Assembly (NCBI RefSeq): GCF_029263155.1
Contig: NZ_JAJCYB010000131.1
Location: 62,001-126,000 of the forward strand
Length of the DNA stretch: 64,000 bases
Source of the DNA: Pseudonocardia sp.
GTDB taxonomy: Bacteria; Actinomycetota; Actinomycetes; Mycobacteriales; Pseudonocardiaceae
Direction: 5' to 3'
The notes below the pieces were generated by a model. That model was not told the DNA's origin, ran no database searches, and was given only the letters and a program-made list of their open reading frames with translations. The position numbers and the translations under genes are program-made. Position 1 is the first letter of the stretch. The number at the start of each line of letters is the position of its first letter. Below are positions 56,285-64,000 of the stretch, piece after piece.

Positions 56285-57520
56285 GTGCCCTCGTCACCCT
56301 CGGTGCTGCTGGGGGTGGCGGGTGGGATCGCCGCCTACAAGAGCGCGGAGCTGCTGCGCAGGCTCACCGAGACCGGCCACTCCGTGCGCGTGCTGCCGAC
56401 GGCGGCGGCGCTGGAGTTCGTCGGCGCCGCGACGTTCGAGGCGCTGTCCGGGCAGCCGGTGCACACCGGCGTCTTCTCCGACGTCCCGTCGGTTCCGCAC
56501 GTCAGGCTCGGCCAGCAGGCCGACCTCGTCGTCGTCGCCCCCGCCACGGCCGATCTCCTGGCCCGCGCCGCGCACGGCCGGGCCGACGACCTGCTCACCG
56601 CGTCGCTGCTCACGGCGCGCTGCCCGGTGCTGTTCGCGCCGGCCATGCACACCGAGATGTGGGAGCACCCCGCCACCCGCGCCAACGTGGCGCTGCTGCG
56701 CTCGCGCGGCGCCGTCGTCATGGAACCGGCGTCGGGGCGCCTGACCGGCCGCGACACCGGCCCCGGCCGGCTGCCCGACCCGGCCGAGATCGCCGACCTC
56801 GCCCGGCTGCTGCTCGAACGCGCCGACGCGCTGCCCCGGGACCTGGCCGGACGGCGCGTGGTCGTGTCCGCGGGCGGTACCCGCGAGGCGCTCGACCCGG
56901 TGCGGTTCCTGGGCAACCGCTCCTCGGGGAGGCAGGGCTACGCGCTCGCGCGGGTCGCCGCGCAGCGCGGGGCCGCGGTCACCCTGGTGTCCGCGCACAC
57001 CGCGGAGCTCGCCGACCCGGCCGCCGTCGACGTCGTGCGCGCCGGCTCGGCCCGGGAGTTGCGCGAGGCCGTGCTGGCCGCGGTGCGGGGCGACGCCGCG
57101 GTCGGGGGCGCCGACGCCGTGGTGATGGCCGCGGCGGTGGCCGACTTCCGCCCCGTCGACCTCGCCACGCACAAGATCAAGAAGGACGGGTCGGAGCCGG
57201 AGCCGCTGCGGCTGACGACCAACCCGGACATCCTGGTCGATCTGGTGCGGCAGCGGGCGCCGGGCCAGGTCGTCGTCGGGTTCGCGGCGGAGACCGGGGA
57301 CGGCTCGGGTGACGTCCTGCACCACGGGCGGGCCAAGCTCGCGCGCAAGGGCTGCGACCTGCTCGTCGTCAACGCGGTGGGGGACGGGCGGGCGTTCGAG
57401 GTGCCCGACAACGCGGGCTGGCTGCTCGGGGCCGACGGCAGCGAGCGGGAGCTGACCTCCGGCTCGAAGGCGCTGCTGGCCTCCCACGTCTGGGACGCGG
57501 TCGCGGCCCGGTTCGGCTGA
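56285..57520 (+). CDS. coaBC: Bifunctional phosphopantothenoylcysteine decarboxylase/synthase
   Basis: 411 residues from GTG 56285, two bases after the rpoZ stop. CoaC half: VLLGVAGGIAAYKSAELLRR with flavin binding, the conserved APAMHTEMWEHPATRANV (PXMNXXMW-like motif with His-Thr), and a lid. CoaB half from about residue 195: VVVSAGGTREALDPVRFLGN, NRSSGRQGYALA, AAAVADFRP and KIKK. It converts 4'-phosphopantothenate plus cysteine to phosphopantetheine for coenzyme A. Confidence 0.95.
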   Translation: MPSSPSVLLGVAGGIAAYKSAELLRRLTETGHSVRVLPTAAALEFVGAATFEALSGQPVHTGVFSDVPSVPHVRLGQQADLVVVAPATADLLARAAHGRADDLLTASLLTARCPVLFAPAMHTEMWEHPATRANVALLRSRGAVVMEPASGRLTGRDTGPGRLPDPAEIADLARLLLERADALPRDLAGRRVVVSAGGTREALDPVRFLGNRSSGRQGYALARVAAQRGAAVTLVSAHTAELADPAAVDVVRAGSARELREAVLAAVRGDAAVGGADAVVMAAAVADFRPVDLATHKIKKDGSEPEPLRLTTNPDILVDLVRQRAPGQVVVGFAAETGDGSGDVLHHGRAKLARKGCDLLVVNAVGDGRAFEVPDNAGWLLGADGSERELTSGSKALLASHVWDAVAARFG

Positions 57521-57646
57521 GCCCGCCCGCCCCTCCTCGGCCGCCGACCGGCCGGCGGTCACCGGGCGGCCGCCGGCTGCGGAGCGCCGCGGGGCGGGGC
57601 TCGACGGGTCTCGGGGAACCCGGAGCCTCCGCCCCGCGGCGGGGGG
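57521..57646. other. Spacer between convergent coaBC and SH3 gene
   Basis: 126 bases, very GC rich. GCCCCGCCCC-like and GGGGCGGAGG-like segments near 57590-57650 could form a GC stem (for example CCGCGGGGCGGGGC with GCCCCGCGGCGG), a weak terminator candidate. No gene. Confidence 0.3.
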
Positions 57647-58240
57647 CTACAGCAGGCCGCCCGCGAGACCGGGGCTCTGCGGCTCCGGCTCGTCGTCGTC
57701 GGTGGTGGGCGAGGTGTCCGACTCCTGCGGGGTGAAGGTGTTGCGGCCGGTGGTGGAGGGTTCGGAGCCCGACGGCGTCTGCCGCAGCTCGTCGCCCGCG
57801 TCGCCGCCGGTCCCGGAGCCGGTCTCGTCCGTCGGGGCCGGGCGGGTGGAGGGCCGCGTCGTCGGCTCCGTCGTCGGCTCCCCGGTCGGCTCCGTCGTCG
57901 GCTCCGTGGTCGGGGAGGTCGCGGTGCTCGGGGCGGGCCCGCTCGACGCCGGCGGCGCACCGTCGATGGAGATGTACTCCGCCGACGCCCAGCCGCCCAG
58001 GTCCATGAGCCGCACGAACCCGTCGCGGGTGGCACCGGTCTCGACCGCCGTTCCGGCCTCGCACAGCGCGACGATGCGGGAGTCGATGCTCGGCTCGGCC
58101 CGGACGTTGACGTTGTCGGTGCAGGTGCCCGGCACCCGGGCCAGCGCCGTCCCGGCGAATCCCATCAGGGTGGTCGCGCTGACCGCGACCACCGCGCCGA
58201 CCACTGCAGCCGTGCGGCCCGGTCGTTGCAACGCCTTCAT
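57647..58240 (-). CDS. Secreted SH3-like (bacterial SH3) protein with Thr/Pro repeats
   Basis: 197 residues from ATG 58240. A signal peptide ([20 protein letters not shown] followed by AGTALA) is followed by a bacterial SH3/YgiM-type domain at about 38-92 ([31 protein letters not shown]) and then a Thr/Pro/Glu-rich disordered tail with tandem PTTE units encoded by a 12-base repeat. Such domains bind cell-wall components; exact function unknown. It is divergent from metK with about 190 bases between them. Confidence 0.75.
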   Translation of the reverse strand: MKALQRPGRTAAVVGAVVAVSATTLMGFAGTALARVPGTCTDNVNVRAEPSIDSRIVALCEAGTAVETGATRDGFVRLMDLGGWASAEYISIDGAPPASSGPAPSTATSPTTEPTTEPTGEPTTEPTTRPSTRPAPTDETGSGTGGDAGDELRQTPSGSEPSTTGRNTFTPQESDTSPTTDDDEPEPQSPGLAGGLL

Positions 58241-58400
58241 CTGTCGGTCCTCTGCTCGGTGGGGATGTCTACAGGGCCCAACGAGCGTCTCCGTTACCGA
58301 TTCGCTACCAGCCACGACACCACCGGAACCGGTGACGGCGGCCGAAGCCGATCACCGAGCGTCACGACGAACGTCACGTCGACCCGCGATCGGACTCCAC

Positions 58401-58406
58401 TAGGCT
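58401..58406 (+). promoter_or_regulatory. -10 element TAGGCT of metK
   Basis: TAGGCT lies 26 bases before ATG 58433. GTCGAC-like sequence about 17 bases upstream could be a weak -35. The short leader has no room for a known SAM riboswitch. Confidence 0.4.
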
Positions 58407-58432
58407 TCGGGAACGATTACCAGGGCCAACGG

Positions 58433-59647
58433 ATGGAGCAGGGCGTGGGAGCAGTGGGTCGACGGTTGTTCACGAGCGAGTCGGTGACCGAGGGGCACCC
58501 GGACAAGATGTGCGACGCGATCAGTGACACGATCCTCGACGCGCTGCTCGCCGACGACCCGCGCAGCCGCGTGGCCGTCGAGACGATGGTGACCACGGGG
58601 CAGGTGCACGTCGCGGGTGAGGTCACCACCAACACCTATGCCGACATCCCCACCCTGGTGCGGGACAAGATCCTGGAGATCGGCTACGACTCCTCGGCCA
58701 AGGGCTTCGACGGCGCGTCCTGCGGGGTCAACGTGGCGATCGGCGCGCAGAGCGCCGACATCGCCCAGGGCGTCGACACCGCCTACGAGAGCCGCGTGGA
58801 GTCCAGCGAGGACGAGATCGCGAAGCAGGGCGCGGGCGACCAGGGCCTGATGTTCGGCTACGCCGACACCGACACCGACGAGCTGATGCCGCTTCCGATC
58901 GCGCTCGCCCACCGGCTGGCGCGCCGGCTCACCGAGGTACGCAAGACCGGCGTTCTGCCCTACCTGCGCCCGGACGGCAAGACCCAGGTCACCATCACCT
59001 ACGACGGCGACAAGGCCGTCGGCGTGGACACGGTCGTGGTCTCGAGCCAGCACGCGGCGGACATCGACCTCGACGGGATGCTCGCCCCCGACGTCCGTGA
59101 GCACGTCGTGCTCCCGGAGCTCGCCGACCTCGGACTCGACACCTCGGCGATGCGGCTGCTGGTCAACCCGACCGGCCGCTTCGTCGTCGGCGGTCCGATG
59201 GGTGACGCCGGCCTCACCGGCCGCAAGATCATCGTCGACACCTACGGCGGGTACGCCCGCCACGGCGGTGGCGCGTTCTCCGGCAAGGACCCGTCGAAGG
59301 TGGACCGGTCGGCGACGTACGCCATGCGCTGGGTCGCGAAGAACGCGATCGCGGCCGGGCTGGCCGAGCGCATCGAGGTGCAGGTCGCCTACGCCATCGG
59401 CAAGGCCGCGCCGGTCGGCCTGTTCATCGAGACCTTCGGCACCGAGCACGTCGACCCGGCGAAGATCGAGAAGGCCATCGGCGAGGTCTTCGACCTCCGC
59501 CCGGCCGCGATCATCCGCGACCTCGACCTGCTCCGCCCCATCTACGCGCAGACCGCCGCGTACGGCCACTTCGGCCGCCGCGACGTCGACCTTCCGTGGG
59601 AGAGCACCGACCGCGCCGACGCACTCAAGGCCGCCTGCGGGGCATGA
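58433..59647 (+). CDS. metK: S-adenosylmethionine synthase
   Basis: 404 residues from ATG 58433; GTG 58445 would also fit the family start ([20 protein letters not shown]). Signatures: [52 protein letters not shown] and [16 protein letters not shown]. It makes SAM from methionine and ATP. Upstream lacks a recognisable SAM riboswitch. The stop overlaps the start of the cupin gene (ATGA). Confidence 0.96.
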   Translation: MEQGVGAVGRRLFTSESVTEGHPDKMCDAISDTILDALLADDPRSRVAVETMVTTGQVHVAGEVTTNTYADIPTLVRDKILEIGYDSSAKGFDGASCGVNVAIGAQSADIAQGVDTAYESRVESSEDEIAKQGAGDQGLMFGYADTDTDELMPLPIALAHRLARRLTEVRKTGVLPYLRPDGKTQVTITYDGDKAVGVDTVVVSSQHAADIDLDGMLAPDVREHVVLPELADLGLDTSAMRLLVNPTGRFVVGGPMGDAGLTGRKIIVDTYGGYARHGGGAFSGKDPSKVDRSATYAMRWVAKNAIAAGLAERIEVQVAYAIGKAAPVGLFIETFGTEHVDPAKIEKAIGEVFDLRPAAIIRDLDLLRPIYAQTAAYGHFGRRDVDLPWESTDRADALKAACGA

Positions 59648-60084
59648 GCTACCACGTGCACCGCGCGGCGGACCCACCCGAGCTCGTGGGTCCGCCGGCG
59701 GTGCGCTTCGTCGCGCCCGGGTCGAGCACGGCCGGGCGCTACGGCCTGTTCGAGTACACGGCACCACCCGGCTCCGGCGCCCCGACGCACCTGCACCACA
59801 CGTTCTCCGAGTCCTTCTACGTGCTCGGCGGCGAGCTGACGATCTTCGACGGTGGCACGTGGTCGGTCCTCGGGCCCGGGGACTACGTGTACGTGCCCGA
59901 GGAGGGCGCGCACGCTTTCCGCAACGACGGCGACGTCGACGCGAGGTTCCTCATCCTGTTCGCACCCGGCATCCCGCGCGAGCGGTTCTTCACCGAGCTG
60001 CACGAGATCCGGGACTCCGGGCGGACGCTCTCGCAGGGGGAGTGGGTGGACTTCTACGTCCGCCACGACCAGGTCAACCTCTGA
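59644..60084 (+). CDS. Cupin-domain protein
   Basis: 146 residues from ATG 59644, overlapping the metK stop. A single cupin barrel: [20 protein letters not shown] (metal-binding His-x-His-His and Glu) and the second motif [16 protein letters not shown] (His). It could be a metal-dependent dioxygenase-like or isomerase-like enzyme; the substrate is unknown. Coupling to metK suggests co-expression, but a role in SAM metabolism is not shown, and this neighbour is not a standard metK partner. Confidence 0.82.
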   Translation: MSYHVHRAADPPELVGPPAVRFVAPGSSTAGRYGLFEYTAPPGSGAPTHLHHTFSESFYVLGGELTIFDGGTWSVLGPGDYVYVPEEGAHAFRNDGDVDARFLILFAPGIPRERFFTELHEIRDSGRTLSQGEWVDFYVRHDQVNL

Positions 60085-60235
60085 ACCCGCCCCCCGTCCG
60101 CCCGGTGGCCGGTACTCGGCCGTCGCGCCGGGTCGGGACGTGGCGGTCACGGGGATCAGGCGCGGCCGTCGTGAGTCGCCCCCGGGTGCGGCGCCGGTGC
60201 CGGGATCGTCGGGCCCGTCCTGCACCATGCGGGAC

Positions 60236-62317
60236 ATGACGTCGTCGGCCGTGACTCCGGCCCGGGGGGAGTGGCGGCCCGCAGCGGTCGGGCCGGTGGC
60301 GCGCGTGGCCGTCGACGTCCCGCTCGCCCACCTGGACCGCCCCTTCGACTACCGGGTGCCGGCGCACCTCGACGCGGACGCACGACCCGGGGTCCGGGTC
60401 CGGGTGCGGTTCGCCGGGCGCGCGCTCGACGGGTACCTGCTCGAGCGGGTGGCCGATTCCGAGCACGAGGGCCGGCTGGCGTGGATCGACAAGGTGGTGT
60501 CCCCGGAGCCCGCCCTGTCCGCCGAGGTGGCCGCGCTGTGCCGGGTGGTCGCCGACCGGTACGCGGGCGTGTTCGCCGACGTCGCCCGTCTCGCGGTGCC
60601 ACCGCGGCACGCGCGGGTGGAGAAGGAGGTCCCGCGCCGGCGGGAACCCGCGGCGCCCGCCGCCCCCGACCCGACCGGGTGGGGCCGCTACCCCCGCGGC
60701 CCGGCCCTGCTCGACGCGCTCGCGGGCGGTCGCGCGGCGCACGCGGTGTGGCAGGCGCTGCCCGGGGAGCGGTGGGCCGACCGGCTGGCCGAGGCCGCTG
60801 CGGCCACCGCGGGCGCGGGGCGGGGTGCCCTGCTCGTGGTGCCCGACCAGCGTGACGTCGACGCCGTGGTGGCCGCCTGTGCCGCCCTGCTCGGCGAGGA
60901 CGCGGTGGTGGCGCTCACCGCGGAGCTCGGGCCCGCCGAGCGGTACCGCCGCTGGCTCGCGGTGCGCCGCGGCACGGTGCGGGTGGTCGTCGGCACCCGC
61001 TCGGCCGCGTTCGCGCCGGTCGCCGACCCGGGCCTGCTCGTGGTCTGGGACGACGGCGACGACCTGCACGCCGAGCCCCGCGCTCCCTACCCGCACGTGC
61101 GGGACGTCCTGGTGCTGCGCGCGCACGCGGCCGGGGCGGCGCTGCTGGTCGGCGGGTACGCCCGCACGGCGGAGGCCCAGCTGCTGGTGGAGTCGGGGTG
61201 GGCGCGCGAGGTGGTGGCCGACCGGGCCGGGGTGCGCTCCGCGATGCCGCGGGTGGTCGCGCTCGGGGAGACCGACAGCCACCTGACCCGCGACCCCGAC
61301 GCCCGCGCCGCCCGGTTGCCGCACGTGGCGTTCGAGGCCGCGCGGGCGGCGCTGGACGCCGGCCGGCCGGTGCTGGTGCAGGTGCCGCGCGGCGGGTACG
61401 TGCCGTGGCTGTCCTGCGGCAGCTGCCGGGAGGCGGCGCGGTGCCGGCACTGCGCGGGGCCGCTGGGCCTGCGCCGCGGTGACGACACCGGCGACCCGGC
61501 CGACCGCGACGGTGCGGGCGCCGCAGGGTCCGTGGCGTCCCCGCACTGCCGCTGGTGCGGGCGGCCCGATCCGGCGTTCCGGTGCGCGGCCTGCGGGTCG
61601 CGGCGCCTGCGGGCCGGGGTGGTGGGGTCCGGGCGCACGGCCGAGGAGCTCGGGCGCGCGTTCCCCGGCGTCCCCGTGCGTACCTCCGGTGGCGGGGCGG
61701 CCGTGCTCGCGCGGGTCTCCGCCGGCCCGGCGCTGGTGGTGGCGACCCCGGGCGCCGAGCCGCCCGCCGACGGCGGCTACGGCGCGGCCCTGCTGCTCGA
61801 CGGCTGGGCGATGCTCTCGCGGCCCGACCTGCGCGTCGGGGAGGAGACGCTGCGCCGCTGGCTCGCCGCCACGGCGCTGGTGGTGCCGCACACCGACGGC
61901 GGGCGCGTGGTCATCACCGCCGACGCCGCGCTGCCCGGCGTACAGGCCCTGGTGCGGTGGGACCCGGCCGGGCACGCCGCCGCCGAGCTCGCCTCGCGCG
62001 CCGAGGTGGGCTTTCCTCCCGCGGTGCGGATGGCCGCGGTGGAGGGCGTGCCGGCGTCGGTGGCGCACGTCGTCGACGAGGTGCTGGCGGCCCTGCCCGA
62101 CGTGGAGGTGCTCGGCCCGGTCGAGATCGAGCCGCCGCACGGTCCGCCACCGGACCCCGCCGGCGGTGACCCGGTCCGCGAGCGCACGCTGCTTCGGGTG
62201 CCCCGGGCGCAGGGGAGGGCGCTCGCCGCCGCGCTGCACGCCGCCCAGGCCGCCCGCACCGCCCGCAAGGCCGCCGACCCCGCACGGGTGCGGCTCGATC
62301 CGGCCGAGATCGGCTAG
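60236..62317 (+). CDS. priA: PriA-like primosomal protein N' with degenerate helicase motifs
   Basis: 693 residues from ATG 60236; ATG 60227 adds three. CACCAT (60223-60228) may be a -10 for a leaderless start. The N-terminal 3'-DNA-binding domain is present (VAVDVPLAHLDRPFDYRVPA), as is the zinc-binding insert with eight cysteines (CGSC, CRHC, CRWC, CAAC). The ATPase motifs are not intact: the Walker A position reads LPGERWADRL rather than GxTGSGKT, and the DExH position reads VWDDGDDLH. This matches the known actinobacterial PriA variant, probably a structural replication-restart protein rather than an active helicase. Confidence 0.9.
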   Translation: MTSSAVTPARGEWRPAAVGPVARVAVDVPLAHLDRPFDYRVPAHLDADARPGVRVRVRFAGRALDGYLLERVADSEHEGRLAWIDKVVSPEPALSAEVAALCRVVADRYAGVFADVARLAVPPRHARVEKEVPRRREPAAPAAPDPTGWGRYPRGPALLDALAGGRAAHAVWQALPGERWADRLAEAAAATAGAGRGALLVVPDQRDVDAVVAACAALLGEDAVVALTAELGPAERYRRWLAVRRGTVRVVVGTRSAAFAPVADPGLLVVWDDGDDLHAEPRAPYPHVRDVLVLRAHAAGAALLVGGYARTAEAQLLVESGWAREVVADRAGVRSAMPRVVALGETDSHLTRDPDARAARLPHVAFEAARAALDAGRPVLVQVPRGGYVPWLSCGSCREAARCRHCAGPLGLRRGDDTGDPADRDGAGAAGSVASPHCRWCGRPDPAFRCAACGSRRLRAGVVGSGRTAEELGRAFPGVPVRTSGGGAAVLARVSAGPALVVATPGAEPPADGGYGAALLLDGWAMLSRPDLRVGEETLRRWLAATALVVPHTDGGRVVITADAALPGVQALVRWDPAGHAAAELASRAEVGFPPAVRMAAVEGVPASVAHVVDEVLAALPDVEVLGPVEIEPPHGPPPDPAGGDPVRERTLLRVPRAQGRALAAALHAAQAARTARKAADPARVRLDPAEIG

Positions 62318-62419
62318 CCCTACCCGCCCCGGGCCTGCTCCGTCGGCCCTCCCACCCCCCTCACCCGGCGCGTGACAGAATCTCCGGGCACCCCGTCGAA
62401 GCCGCCGCGTAGGAGATCC

Positions 62420-62968
62420 GTGCCCGTCCAGCCCGTCCGCCTGTTCGGCGACCCCGTGCTGCGCACCCCCGCCGCTCCCGTCACCACGTTCGACGCGGAG
62501 CTGCGTCGGCTCGTGGCCGACCTCACCGACACCATGCACGAGGAGGGCGGCGCCGGGCTCGCCGCACCGCAGCTGGGCGTGGGCCTGCGCGTGTTCACCT
62601 ACGACTGCGACGGCTTCGCCGGGCACCTGGTGAACCCCACCTGGGACGTCGTCGGCGACGAGGAGCAGCTCGGGCCCGAGGGATGCCTGTCGATCCCGGG
62701 CCTGGGCTGGGACTGCCGCCGGCACCTGCACGTGGTGGCCCGCGGCTGGGACATGCACGGCGAGCCCCAGGAGATCGAGGGCAGCGAGCTGCTCGCCCGC
62801 TGCATCCAGCACGAGACCGATCACCTCGACGGCATCCTGTTCGTCGACCGCCTCGATCCCGAGACCCGCAAGCAGGCGATGGCCGAGATCCGCGCGGCCG
62901 AGTGGTTCGGTGCCGCCGTGCCGGTCGTGCGCGAGAGCCCGCACGCGCTGTTCGGGAAGGCCCGGTGA
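62420..62968 (+). CDS. def: Peptide deformylase
   Basis: 182 residues from GTG 62420, preceded by AGGAGATCC. All three motifs: [10 protein letters not shown] (44-53), EGCLSIPG with metal ligand Cys89, and QHETDHLDG with His131, Glu132 and His135. It removes the formyl group from nascent N-termini. It pairs functionally with fmt downstream, which adds the formyl group to initiator Met-tRNA. Confidence 0.96.
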   Translation: MPVQPVRLFGDPVLRTPAAPVTTFDAELRRLVADLTDTMHEEGGAGLAAPQLGVGLRVFTYDCDGFAGHLVNPTWDVVGDEEQLGPEGCLSIPGLGWDCRRHLHVVARGWDMHGEPQEIEGSELLARCIQHETDHLDGILFVDRLDPETRKQAMAEIRAAEWFGAAVPVVRESPHALFGKAR

Positions 62969-63129
62969 CGGGAGGGACCGCCGAGCGCGGCCCGGCCCGG
63001 CCACGCGCCGCCCGGCGGACGCCCGCGCCGCGCCGGGCGGGCCGCCCGTCCGGCGGTGGCGCGATCGGGTCGCCGACGGGGCCGGGCACCGGTGCGGGTC
63101 GAACCGGTGCTCCCGGGGCCCACCGGTGA
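62965..63129 (+). CDS. Small Arg/Gly/Pro-rich ORF linking def and fmt
   Basis: 54 codons from GTG 62965, which overlaps the def stop by four bases (GTGA), to TGA 63127-63129, which overlaps the fmt GTG by four bases. The product is almost only R, P, G, A and T, with no recognised family. Overlaps at both ends suggest a translated linker that couples the two genes. The composition would also be expected of non-coding high-GC DNA, so a functional protein is doubtful. Confidence 0.35.
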   Translation: MTGGTAERGPARPRAARRTPAPRRAGRPSGGGAIGSPTGPGTGAGRTGAPGAHR

Positions 63130-64000
63130 GGCTGGTGTTCGCGGGCACCCCCGAGCCCGCGGTGCCGTCGTTGCGGGCACTGCTGGCGTCGGCACGCCAC
63201 GAGGTGGTGGCCGTGGTGACGCGGCCGGACGCGCCGTCGGGCCGGGGCCGCAGGCTGCGCCGCTCCGCGGTGGGGGCGGTCGCCGACGAGGCCGGCATCC
63301 CGGTGCTCACGCCCGCGCGGCCGTCGGAACCGGAGTTCCTCGACGCCCTGCGCGCTCTGGCGCCGGACTGCTGCCCCGTGGTCGCGTACGGCGCGCTGGT
63401 GCCCCGCGCCGCGCTCGACGTGCCCCGGTACGGCTGGGTCAACCTGCACTTCTCGCTGCTGCCCGCGTGGCGCGGCGCCGCCCCGGTGCAGGCGGCGATC
63501 CGGCACGGCGACGACATCACCGGCGCCAGCACGTTCGGGCTGGAGGAGGGGCTCGACACGGGGCCCGTGTACGGCGTGGTCACCGGGGCGGTGGGACCCC
63601 GCGACACCGCGGGCGACCTGCTCGGCCGTCTCGCGGTCTCCGGCGCCGACCTGCTCGTGGCCACCATGGACGGCATCGCCGACGGCACTCTGGTGGCCCG
63701 CCCCCAGCCCGTCGAGGGGGTCTCGCACGCCCCGAAGGTGACCACCGCGGACGCCCGGGTCGACTGGGGCCGGGCGGCCGCGGTGATCGACCGGACGGTG
63801 CGGTCGGTGACCCCGGAGCCCGGCGCGTGGACCACCTTCCGCGGGGAGCGGCTCGGCCTCGGCCCGCCGAGCCCGGTGAGCGACCCGCCGCCGCTGGGAC
63901 CCGGGGTGCTGGCGCCGGGCAGGCGGCAGGTGCTGGTGGGGACCGGGTCGGGCGTGCTGGAGCTGGGCGAGGTGCGCCCGGTCGGCAAGCGCGCGATGCC
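63126..64000 (+). CDS. fmt: Methionyl-tRNA formyltransferase (3' end outside window)
   Basis: GTG 63126 opens [20 protein letters not shown] and stays open to the window edge (291 codons seen of about 310). Fmt motifs: [27 protein letters not shown], the folate/catalytic loop [20 protein letters not shown] with Asn, His and SLLPx[15 protein letters not shown] with the catalytic Asp, and the C-terminal domain starting near [12 protein letters not shown]. It formylates initiator Met-tRNA using 10-formyl-THF. Only the last few codons are missing. Confidence 0.95.
   Translation, partial: MRLVFAGTPEPAVPSLRALLASARHEVVAVVTRPDAPSGRGRRLRRSAVGAVADEAGIPVLTPARPSEPEFLDALRALAPDCCPVVAYGALVPRAALDVPRYGWVNLHFSLLPAWRGAAPVQAAIRHGDDITGASTFGLEEGLDTGPVYGVVTGAVGPRDTAGDLLGRLAVSGADLLVATMDGIADGTLVARPQPVEGVSHAPKVTTADARVDWGRAAAVIDRTVRSVTPEPGAWTTFRGERLGLGPPSPVSDPPPLGPGVLAPGRRQVLVGTGSGVLELGEVRPVGKRAM

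Noticed and set aside
58241-58432. Possible SAM riboswitch upstream of metK
   Set aside because: With a -10 box at 58401 the leader is only about 20 bases long, and no SAM-box-like conserved stems are visible.

Overview
The window is high-GC DNA (strong G/C at third codon positions, many GTG starts) from an actinobacterium. Gene content and order (relA-PPIase-MBL-hisS, aspS, rarA, alaS-ruvX-mltG, aroC-aroK-aroB-aroQ-pepP-efp-nusB, bldD, pyrR-pyrB-pyrC-carA-carB-pyrF-mihF-gmk-rpoZ-coaBC-metK, priA-def-fmt) fit a Pseudonocardiaceae member such as Pseudonocardia. This assignment is inferred from gene order and protein character; no database was searched. No tRNA, rRNA, CRISPR array, transposase or prophage is visible.

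Layout. 0-4 kb: end of relA, a membrane-anchored cyclophilin, a glyoxalase-II-like hydrolase, hisS and a methyltransferase. 4-8 kb: a YibE/F membrane protein, divergent from a Rv2578c/SplB-like radical SAM gene that carries an in-frame 336-residue intein and a perfect LexA/SOS box. 8-11 kb: aspS and an APH-fold kinase-like protein. 11-21.5 kb: accessory metabolism, comprising an SGNH hydrolase, a trehalose-type LpqY-SugABC transporter with divergent LacI regulator and clear operators, two PLP aminotransferases and an Lrp regulator. 21.8-28.8 kb: rarA followed by an accessory block (frameshifted DUF4185 gene, lone arginine deiminase, DNRLRE protein, TetR regulator with palindromic operator, ShbA/SigD-type sigma factor behind an 11-codon leader ORF). 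28.9-34.2 kb: DUF948-DUF6167-alaS-ruvX-mltG. 34.2-35.6 kb: a methyltransferase/F420-type oxidoreductase pair on the other strand, where relatives usually carry aroE. 35.7-42.7 kb: prepilin peptidase, the shikimate cluster, pepP, efp, nusB. 42.8-52.2 kb: bldD and the whole pyrimidine operon with a PyrR-type leader hairpin. 52-55 kb: a poorly explained stretch, a phytoene-desaturase-like oxidoreductase and an MBL-fold gene remnant. 55-64 kb: mihF-gmk-rpoZ-coaBC, a secreted SH3 protein, metK, a cupin, priA, def and the 5' part of fmt.

The most notable signals are (1) an intein inserted exactly at the third Fe-S cysteine of an SOS-controlled radical SAM enzyme; (2) at least four families of long perfect or near-perfect intergenic palindromes, placed between genes and even inside housekeeping operons, one possibly read into the N-terminus of PyrC; (3) a consistent set of start codons 5-8 nt behind a -10 hexamer, implying many leaderless mRNAs; and (4) small leader ORFs before efp and shbA. 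Most of the rest is conserved housekeeping.
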